Part shown: positions 56,024 through 64,000 of the stretch, one piece after another
How the letters are laid out: each line of letters starts with the position of its first letter
Numbering within the stretch: the stretch's first letter is position 1
Assembly: GCA_037127315.1 (NCBI GenBank)
Contig: JBBBDQ010000750.1
Span: forward strand, 1,457,501 to 1,521,500
Length of the DNA stretch: 64,000 nt
Reading direction: 5' to 3'
Origin: Ascarosepion bandense
Taxonomy: Eukaryota > Mollusca > Cephalopoda > Sepiida > Sepiidae
Notes under the pieces: generated by a model
The model's database searches: none
The model's input: the letters and a program-made list of their open reading frames with translations, nothing else
What the model was told of the DNA's origin: nothing
Program-made: the position numbers and the translations under genes

Positions 56024-56680
56024 AAAGTGGGACGAATATATCGGATCTCTAGATGCATCTACTGCTAGGAAGGTTGGGTCACTGTCGTCAGAATCCATCT
56101 TGCACATTTATAAATCAACCATTCGTACTTTCATTGAATACTGCCGCCATATCTGCTATTCGTTTCGAGGCTCTCGACAAAATCCAAAGAAAGATTTGCA
56201 ATGTAATCGATTCTTCACCTGGCATCTCATCTTCAGTCACTTTATCACCAACGTGACGAGAGTTCCCTCTGTCTTTTCTTAAAATATTTTCATGGCAACT
56301 GTTCTAATAAGCTTTTTTCCCTGGTGCATCGTCCACGTGAATTCAAACGTGCTACTAGATTGGCCTCTAGGTCCCACCTCTTTTACCATTGAAATAGTTA
56401 AATGTAACTTTCACTTCTACTCCAACAGTTTCTTCTCTCACACTTTCTGCCAGTGGAACTCCCTTTCGTTTACTTGTTTCCCTGATAGCTACAATCTCCG
56501 TAAATTTAAATCCAACGTTAATTGCCATCTTCTGTCGTCTTGAATCCCATTAATATTTTATCCTTTCTTCACAAAACCCTGTATCATTCCTAGCTCTCAA
56601 TATAACCTAAGCACCAGTGAACTACTGCCGGTAAAAAAGAAGAAAAAACATAGAAATAAATAAATAATGAACACTTTGAA

Positions 56681-56682
<2 letters not shown>

Positions 56683-56739
<57 letters not shown>

Positions 56740-56855
56740 TGTCTCTGAAACTGCCGTTCAATTTCATACCAAATAAGAAAGCAACTTCCCTCCCTGTCTA
56801 TCTCTTCTTCTTCTTCTTCTTCTTCTTCTTCTTCTTCTTCTTCTTCTTCTTCTTC
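56683..56855. repeat. (GATA)n and (CTT)n arrays
   Basis: GATA block to 56740, then a pure (CTT)n block at 56806-56855 abutting an RTE fragment. Confidence 0.93.
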
Positions 56856-56859
56856 TATG

Positions 56860-57478
56860 TGCCACGTCCCTTCAGAACATAGGCGATCATGGCCCTCTAT
56901 GTCTCCTATTCCTGGTAGCTCTTAGCACGCTTTCTCCTGTCACCCCACCCAAACCCCGATCTGCCATCCACTTTCTCAGGCCCTTCAAATATGTTATCCA
57001 CTACTTTCCCCTATCTCTCTTTCCCTCTATGAAAGTATCTGCGAGTATCAGATTCTCCAAGCCCTCCTTCCTCATTACATGTTTCAGAAACTTTAGCTGT
57101 GTTTTCCTGATGCTCAGTGTTAACTTCCTTTTCGTTTCCATCCTTTCCAAAACCTCATCATTGCTCATATGTTCGATCCATGATATCCGCAGCATCCTTC
57201 TGTAGAACCACATTTCAATTGCTTCAAGTTTTTCCTTCATTTTTGATGATATTGTCCAGCATTCACTGCTATGCTGAAGAACAAATATCATATAGCAATC
57301 CAGTACTCTCTTCTTTGTTTCTAGCGAAATATTCCCGTCTCTTAATACTCTACTCAGCTTCTGGAATGCGTCTTTTGCATACTAATTCGCCTTCGGATAT
57401 CAATGTCGCACTTTACGTCTTCCGTTACAACACTTTCTAGGTATTTAAATTTTTGTACCTTCTTGAATTTAATTTCTT
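56860..57478 (-). pseudogene. RTE-type LINE C-terminus
   Basis: An open minus-strand frame reads SECWTISSKMKEKLEAIEMW, FYRRMLRISWIEHMSNDEVL, TKRKLTLSIRKTQLKFLKHV and RKEGLENLILADTFIEGKRD. Classic RTE-like post-RT region. The RT core is not included. Repeat R copy 3 abuts its upstream end. Confidence 0.75.
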
Positions 57479-57492
57479 AGTCCTAGCTAAGA

Positions 57493-57888
57493 GCAAATAG
57501 TTAACCCTTACCAACTGCGGTCAAAACACTATGAAAGTATAAAAATAGACTTTCATAGAAATATATACATAAAAATAAACTTTTATAGAAAAATATAGTT
57601 TTGAAGGAAAAATATTACCAACAATACATTTTGAAGAAAAAGAAATATTGCCATAATATATTTTTGAAAGAAAAAATTGTTAACAGCAATACATTTTTGA
57701 ATACAAAAGTCGATGACATCATCAGTTTTCTAAAATAAAAATAAAATAAATAAAAGATTTTCATCAAAATCTAACTAAATCAACCTTCTCACTATAACCA
57801 ATAATTAAAAAATACCTTAAAACTCCACTTTTTTGGCATTAAATAACCCACAGAGGTTGATATGCTGTTAAACAAAACTCAAACCCAA
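57493..57888 (+). mobile_element. Repeat R, copy 3, head missing
   Basis: Begins GCAAATAGTTAACCCTTACC and ends GATATGCTGTTAAACAAAAC. It lacks the GC-rich head of copies 1, 2 and 4. Confidence 0.68.
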
Positions 57889-58014
57889 GGGGTTACTCTG
57901 TGTGGATTAGGGTAAGCTGAACTCTCTAACCTTGGTAAGTAATCTTCCTAGATGGTGTCTTAATAAAACACTGAGTTTTCACTTTCCTAAAATGGTTGGT
58001 GTAAGGGGCATAGA

Positions 58015-58165
58015 GCTGTAAAACTCGCGCCAATATTTCATGATGGTTCAATTATGGAGCCATGAAGAAAACCCTGTCCAACCCATGCTAGCATGGAAAC
58101 GGACGTTAAACGATGATGATGATGATTATGATGATAATTGTGATGCTGCTGCTGATGATGATGAT
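58015..58165 (+). mobile_element. RTE-type 3' tail with (GATGAT)n
   Basis: CCAACCCATGCTAGCATGGA, then ACGGACGTTAAACGATGATG and GAT repeats. This tail, with a small CATGCTAGCATGG palindrome, is a familiar retroposon 3' end in cephalopod sequence (from memory, not checked). Confidence 0.65.
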
Positions 58166-58296
58166 TTTTCTTTTCTAATGATCTTTTGCCCTTATATATC
58201 GCTCTCTCATGCCTTGTATTCTTTCGTTCTCTACATCATTCACCCCCTCCCTTTTATTCTTAACCCTTTCCCTCCATTTCTTTTCCTTGTTCCCCT

Positions 58297-58334
<38 letters not shown>

Positions 58335-58440
58335 CTTAACTCTCACTTTCACTTTCTTACTCTCTCTTACCCTCTCTGTCCTCGCTCTCTCGCTTACTCT
58401 CTCTCTCTCTTTCTTTCTTTCTCTCTCTTCGCTCACTATA
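58297..58440. repeat. (CT)n tract
   Basis: Pyrimidine-rich array. Frames over it are artefacts. Confidence 0.92.
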
Positions 58441-58790
58441 TGTTTCTATTTTTACAATTTTAGAGTTTAGTCTACGTCTGTTTTCTTTGAAGAATTTTTG
58501 ATTTGACTTGACTTTTCTTCTTTTCATCTTTGCAATTTTGACTCATCATTTTTGGGCCACTATATAATTCTATAACTGCCATGATATCAAGAGCTACAAG
58601 CTACAAAGACCAGAACGATGTGAAATTCCATGATCGCCTAAATTCTGAAGGAATATAGCATATAACTGACGATATAATTCGATCTTTCTCGACTTTTTTA
58701 AAAATTTGTATTAGGTTCACCGGAAGGTTCATGCCGATTTTTAGTCGTTCATATTTCAATCGGTTTGATCCCGTCAAATTGATCTACAGA

Positions 58791-58816
58791 TCTAAACTTA
58801 TTTATAAATGGAACTT

Positions 58817-58893
<77 letters not shown>

Positions 58894-59351
58894 ATTACCT
58901 ATAGACTCCGAAACGGTTCAACCGATTTTCTTGAAAATTTACACAGCTGTACTATAAGCATCTGCGAGTGTTCTTAGCTAGGTTTTGTGTCGAGGTACTC
59001 CCAATAAATATCGAAAATCGATAGTCGAAAAAATCGGGTTATAGAAGGAGTGGTCCGATTTTAATCAAATTTGATACACTCATAGACAAAAATATAAGAA
59101 ACGATATTCAGAAGTTTCAAGGTTGTAGTTCTTACAATAGTGGAGAAAATCGATAATATATATATAAGGCAAGATGTTTGTCTGTGTGTCTGTTTATCTG
59201 CCTGTATGTCCTTTATAAAAAAATCCACAATTTTTATCCGATTCTCACCAAACTTCACACAAATATTCTTTAGGCTGAGTCTGAGCTCTGGGACCATGGA
59301 TTAGTTTTAAAGCTTTCATTACACCCGAGCATCGCCGGGCTATACTGCTAG
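58791..59351 (+). mobile_element. Non-autonomous Helitron, copy 3
   Basis: Starts TCTAAACTTATTTATAAATG after A, contains a long (TG)n (58818-58890), and ends CCCGAGCATCGCCGGGCTAT then ACTGCTAG before T. The terminal hairpin is present with one change. Confidence 0.82.
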
Positions 59352-59454
59352 TATAATATACTTACATTTCCGATAAGATAACACATTAAAATATCTCTTG
59401 AGAAATAAAATTTAAAATCTTTCGAAAGCAACAAAAAGATATGTGTCATGTACG

Positions 59455-60420
59455 GTTAAGGTGCTTTAGGTGATGGAACTGTACGGAAGTGGTTTGCTAG
59501 ATTTAAAGTTGGTGACTGCAGCATTATTGATGAAGAACGCCCAGGGAGACACGCCCACTGCAGATGACGACCAAAACTAAACAATAAATAAGAATAACTC
59601 GCATTATACAATGCGGGAATTGACAAAAACACTAAATTTATCAAATTTCATAATCCATGAGTACTTAGTAAAGATTAGGTACACAAATTGCTCCGATGTT
59701 TGGGTACCACATGACCTGAGTGAAAAGAATCTTTTGGACTACTTTTCTATCTGTGATTTGCTGTATAAACGCAATGAAAATACATCCTTTTTTAATCAAA
59801 CTGTGATGGGCAATGAGAAATGGATAGTTTAAAACAATGTTCAGCAATAAAGGTCCTAGCTGAAGCGATATGAACCAACTTTAGCCATTCCCAAAAAAGG
59901 TCTTCATCCTAATAAAATCATGCTGTGCATCTTTTGTGATTAGGAAGGAAACCTGTTCTATGAGCTTTTGTCAAGTAATTAGTCAATTAATTCTGAAAAA
60001 TACTGCTCGTAACTGGACGAATTAAAGGCAGCAACTCAAGAAAAAAGTCCTGAATTGGCGAACATGAAAGATGTTGTTTTCCATCAGGATTATGCCATAC
60101 CTCGCTTTTCTTTGGTGACCCGGCAAAAAATGGTTGCAGCTTGGCTAGGATATGCTACCCCACCTACCATATTCACCAAATATTACTCCGTCAGATTTTC
60201 ATTTATTCAAGTCTTTGCCAAATAATACCAATGGTAAATTTGTTGATTCTTTCGATGACATGAAGAAAACGACATTTATGAATTCTTTACCGAGAAACCA
60301 CGAAAATTCTGGGAAGACAGAATCTTTAAATTGAAGGAAAAAAATGGAAAAAGGTTGTGCAACAAAATAGTTCTTTTGTTGAATAAAAATGTGTTTTAAT
60401 TTCCCTTAAAAAATAACATG
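59455..60420 (+). pseudogene. mariner transposase relic
   Basis: Plus-strand order: GDGTVRKWFARFKVGDCSII and DEERPGR (paired-like DNA-binding region), MRELTKTLNLSNFIIHEYL, VWVPHDLSEKN, VMGNEKWIV (first catalytic D changed to N), HQDYAIPRF (second D), LPYSPNITPSDFHLFKSL (third D). Three frameshifts or stops. It begins about 100 bp after a Helitron end. Inactive. Confidence 0.8.
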
Positions 60421-60484
60421 AACTTTCCGGACAATCCATAATTTGACTCTCTTTTCGTTCTTTACTCTCGTCATACCTTCTTCG

Positions 60485-60486
<2 letters not shown>

Positions 60487-60538
<52 letters not shown>
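60487..60538. repeat. (CT)n microsatellite
   Basis: 26 CT units, then pyrimidine-rich sequence to about 60830. Confidence 0.93.
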
Positions 60539-60540
<2 letters not shown>

Positions 60541-60887
60541 TTTCTGCATCTTTGGCCTTTTTATATTTCTTGCCTTTTTTCTTGGTTCGCATTGCTTTTA
60601 CCATCTCTTTCTACACGGTCAACATATATCTCACTGACACTCGCTTTATCTCCCTCCTTTCTTCCCTTCTCTCTCTCTTTTTTTCTCTCTCTCTTTCTTT
60701 CTCTGTTCCTTGTGTATGTGTATGTCTCTCTCCAGATTCCCTTTACATAGCCTTTCTTTTTCCTTTTCCTTTTCGCAAATTTTATTTATAAAATTTGTAC
60801 ATTTTTTTGGCTTCCTGTCTCTTTTCCCTCTCATTCTTCAAAGTCATTTTCTCACACACGCGCGCGCACGCGCTATCTCGGTCGTAG

Positions 60888-61350
60888 CTATGACGGTAAA
60901 ATGCATCCAGCAGCAAGGCCTCTGATTGGGAGATTGTAAGGAGCAGGGAACCACCTCTTAATTGCTGTTGTTACCAGGTCCACCCTGACCCGGAGTAGTA
61001 GCACCTGTTTGGGTCCGAACTATGGACAAATAGTTAAACCCCAAACAATGAAAGTATAAAAACAGACTTTTTATTAAAAAAATATACATTTGAAGGTAAA
61101 ATATTACCAACAATACATTTTTGAAGGAAAAAGTTTATTACCAGCAATACATTTTTGAATACAAAACTAGAAGACATCTTCATATTTCTAAAATCAAAAT
61201 AAATTTTTTCATCAAAATCGGACTAAATCAACTTATTCAATATAACCGAACATTAAAAGAATACCTTAAAACCCTTCCTTTTTGGCATTAAATAACCCAC
61301 AAATGTTGATATGCCGTTAAACAAAACTCAAACTTCAACTCCAACTCAAA
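60888..61350 (+). mobile_element. Repeat R, copy 4
   Basis: From CTATGACGGTAAAATGCATC through GAACCACCTCTTAATTGC and the TACATTTTTGAA iterations to GATATGCCGTTAAACAAAAC, with a short tail of AACTCAAACT repeats. This is the most compact complete copy. Confidence 0.72.
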
Positions 61351-61405
61351 CTCTCACATTCTCTCAGTTCATATATATATATATATATATATATTTACAC
61401 TTGTA

Positions 61406-61409
<4 letters not shown>

Positions 61410-61442
<33 letters not shown>

Positions 61443-61812
61443 ACCCACCTACCTACTTATCTCTCTCATTTTCCCTTTCCTTTTTTTCTGGTCCTTTTCT
61501 AGTTTTCTATTTATAATATTTTTGTCTTTTTACACTATATGTCGTCGCATTTCCCCACTTTTTCGAAATGGGCAACATTCTCTCTTTCTCTCTCTCTCTC
61601 TCTTCTTTTCCCTCTCTCTCTCTCTCTTTATCTTTCATTATGTCTCTCCTTCTGTCTCTATCAATCTTACACCTCTCTCTTGCTCTTTTTTTCTCCTCCT
61701 CCCTCGTTTCCTTTTCTTTTTTTTGTTTCTTTTTCCCAGTTTAGTTTCATATTTTGTCTCTTTTTTTCGTATTTATTATCCCTTTTCTCCACTCTTTCTA
61801 CATGGACAACAT

Positions 61813-61844
<32 letters not shown>

Positions 61845-62736
61845 CTTCTTCTTCTTTCTGTCTCTCTCTCTTTCTATCTTTCTCTCTCTCTCTCTCTCTT
61901 TCTTCTTTCTGTCTCTCTCTCTTTCTATCTTTCTCTCTCTCTCTCTCTTTCTTTCTTTCTGTCTCTCTCTCTTTCTATCTTCTTCCTCTCTTTCTTTCTT
62001 TTTCTGTCTCTCTCTCTCTTTCATCTTTCTCTCTCTTCTTCTTCTTCTTCTTCTTCTGTCTCTCTCTTTCTATCTTCTCTCTCTTCTTCTTCTTTCTCTT
62101 TCTTTCTGTCTCTCTCTTTCTATCTTTCTCTCTCTCTTCTTCTTCTTCTTTCTCTGTCTCTCTCTCTCTTTCTGTCTTTCTCTCTCTCTCTCTCTTTCTT
62201 TCTGTCTTCCTCTCTTTCTATCTTTCTCTCTCTCTCTTCTTCTTCTTCTTCTTTCTGTCTCTCTCTTTCTATCTTTCTCTCTCTCTCTCTTCTTCTTTCT
62301 TCTTCTGTCTCTCTCTTTCTATCTTTCTCTCTCTCTCTCTTCTTCTTCTTCTTCGTCTCTCTCTCTTTCTGTCTTTCTCTCTCTCTCTCTCTTTCTTATT
62401 CTCTCTTTCTGTCTCTCTCTTTCTCTCTCTCTCCTTCTTCTTCTTCTTTCTGCCCCTTTCTTTCTATCTTTCTCTCTCTCTTTCTCTTTCTTCCTCTTTC
62501 TGTCTCTCTCTCTCTCTCTCTCTCTCTTCTTCTTTCTGTCTCTCTCTTTATCTTCTTCTTCTTCTTCTTTCTGTCTCTCTCTGTCTTTCTCTCTCTCTTT
62601 CTTCTTCTTTCTCTGTCTCTCTCTATCTTTCTCTCTCCTTCTTTCTTTCTGTCTTCTTTATCTTTCTGCCTCTCTCTCTCTTTCTTCTTCTTTCTGTCTC
62701 TCTCTATCTTTCTCTCTCTCTCTTTCTTCTTCCTTC

Positions 62737-62776
<40 letters not shown>

Positions 62777-63064
62777 TCTGCCTCTCTTTATCTTTCTCTC
62801 TCTCTCTTTCTTCTTCCTGCCTCTCTTTCTTCTTTCTCTGTCTCTCTCTCTTTATCTTCTTCTTCTTCTTCTTCTTTCTTTCTGTCTCTCTCTCTATCTT
62901 TCTCTCTCCTTCTTCTTCTTTCTGCCTCTCTCGCTATCTTCTTCTTCTTCTTCCTTCTGTCTCTCCTTCTTACTCTCTCTCTCTCTCTCTCTCTCTCTCC
63001 TTCTTTCTCGGTCTCTCTCTCTCTTTCTATCTCTCTCTCTCTGTTTATTTTCTCTCTCTCTCTT

Positions 63065-63070
<6 letters not shown>
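61410..63070. repeat. CT/CTT/TTTC homopyrimidine tract, about 1.5 kb
   Basis: Blocks of TCTTCTTC, CTCTCT and TTTCTGTCTC that themselves recur every 60-70 bp (TTTCTGTCTCTCTCTTTCTA), so there is higher-order structure. Frames of 754, 635 and 471 codons here are Ser/Leu/Phe translations of the repeat. A (CA)n follows to 63100. Confidence 0.95.
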
Positions 63071-63100
<30 letters not shown>

Positions 63101-63102
<2 letters not shown>

Positions 63103-63800
63103 ACCTCATTTATCTACTTTCTTTTTCAGACGCTATCCCTTTTTCTTTCTACTTCTTCCTCACAAATAGGATTCTTTCACACTTCACCTTCGCCTCCCGC
63201 TTTTCTCCAGCACCCTTTTTATCACTACGCCCATCATCACCATCACCATCACCAACATCCTTATCACTCACTACTCCTACCACCACTCAATCTTTCTCCT
63301 ACTTCCCTCACCTTCCTTGCGCCTCGCTCATCTTTAATTCTTTTTCACATTTTCTATTTTTACATTGTTTTCCCTATGTCCCTCTTTGTAGGTTCCTTCC
63401 TAAGCATTGGGCGGACCCATTCTTTCTGTCTCCCTGTTTATATTGAACTTAGCAAACCATATTTTATCTGTTTCGCTATATCCTTATTACATACCATCTC
63501 TCTTTCGATCTCACAGCTTCCTCCTTCACCTGCCTTTGTTCCACGCACCTCTCCCAATATTCCGCTCATCCCGACTCGGGAAAGACATTTTGTTTTAATC
63601 TTTTATATTCAATTTTCCTCACTTTACCCAACCCTTGTCATTTCCATAGGTAAGCCAAAAATTATGTATATGCACACTGTATTCACAAACATATTAATAA
63701 AATTATTAATTTTTGATATTTACAATGACGGTCTGTCAGTCTGTCTATCGGTCTCTCTATACATGTGTTTGTGTGTGCGTGTGTAAGTATATATGTATAT
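63101..63800. other. Unassigned spacer
   Basis: C/T-rich but non-repetitive sequence with a small (CATCAC)n run near 63230. No gene signature. Confidence 0.4.
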
Positions 63801-63815
63801 GTGCGTGTATGTGTG

Positions 63816-63816
63816 T

Positions 63817-63860
<44 letters not shown>

Positions 63861-63869
63861 GACTGGGAG

Positions 63870-63914
<45 letters not shown>
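63816..63914. repeat. (GATA)n with one GATAAGACTGGGAGA unit
   Basis: Related to the interrupted GATA array at 41697-41972. Confidence 0.92.
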
Positions 63915-64000
63915 TCATCATCTAATCATATATAAATTTAAATGTATGAACATCCACTTACAGGTGAAAATTAATAATAATTAAAGACCCTACCGTGGAC

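Larger units (their letters stand above)
52955..56640 (+). pseudogene. LINE-J, longest copy, broken by three insertions
   Basis: Plus-strand order: linker (KNPKSLLFSTN-like, KFFSNSTFDSSGMPTPVF, AQLSDIYITPSLISDII), RT start (SSIVPVFKNSSELSDPF, RPISLLPLFGKVF), RT core (AVALDISEAFDRA, GVPQGPILGTTLFLLFIND, GIYVDDTPIYS with the catalytic YVDD) and the C-terminal tail (SFSFTCFPDSYNLRKFK). Insertions: repeat R2, an inverted RTE piece and a SINE-A. Frameshifts and stops make it dead. Confidence 0.78.

Noticed and set aside
63228..63262. Histidine-rich run resembling a metal-binding protein
   Set aside because: Short (CATCAC)n microsatellite inside non-coding pyrimidine-rich sequence.
61522..63786. 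Open frame of 754 codons (with overlapping 635 and 471 codon frames)
   Set aside because: Composition is almost only Ser, Leu and Phe from CTT/TCTC repeats. All three frames stay open, which is a property of the repeat and not of a gene.

Overview
This is non-coding eukaryotic DNA: AT-rich, packed with (TA)n, (CA)n, (GATA)n and (CT)n microsatellites and with old transposable-element copies. I recognise no host protein-coding gene. The repeats fit a cephalopod or other mollusc: tRNA-derived SINEs, an RTE-type LINE tail with a CATGCTAGCATGG motif followed by GATGAT repeats (a tail I associate with octopus sequence), mariner, Helitron and Penelope relics. Species is inference only. Long apparent reading frames, including those over the pyrimidine tracts at 49.2-50.7 kb and 61.5-63.1 kb, are translations of simple repeats.

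The most interesting signal is a set of hammerhead self-cleaving ribozyme motifs inside dispersed repeats. Family A (copies near 3.0, 4.2, 17.9, 18.9, 37.9 and 47.0 kb) has a tRNA-like promoter region, a type I hammerhead and then a (TA)n tract. Two subfamilies change stem I and stem III in a compensatory way. Family B (18.0, 32.5, 34.8 kb) and a textbook single copy at 36.6 kb have different stems but the same core. Weaker candidates lie at 1.5, 10.0, 10.4, 22.9, 24.6 and 28.9 kb, one of them just downstream of a Penelope-like reading frame.

Layout. 0-12 kb: SINE-A copies (several with perfect 9-11 bp target duplications), two family A ribozyme repeats, a long hairpin, a Penelope relic split by a Helitron, LINE tails and transposase fragments. 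12-23 kb: repeat R, SINE-B copies, a tandemly repeated RTE tail, mariner relics, ribozymes, LINE-J pieces and a 24-bp palindrome. 23-37 kb: Penelope end, Helitron, LINE-J, fold-back elements built around a class II tRNA-like core, a MITE and more ribozymes. 35-46 kb: four copies of one internally deleted mariner-type element, one carrying a nested SINE-B, among very dense microsatellites. 46-52 kb: purine and pyrimidine tracts and a small CpG-richer patch with exon-like signals. 52-61 kb: one LINE-J copy broken by three later insertions, then RTE, Helitron, mariner and R copies. 61-64 kb: pyrimidine tract and GATA arrays.

The elements do not form a pathway. The useful reading is stratigraphic: nested insertions give relative ages, and the ribozyme repeats show a recurring plan (tRNA-like head, hammerhead, TA tract). 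SINE-A, SINE-B, LINE-J, R and family A-E are my own labels, not database names.
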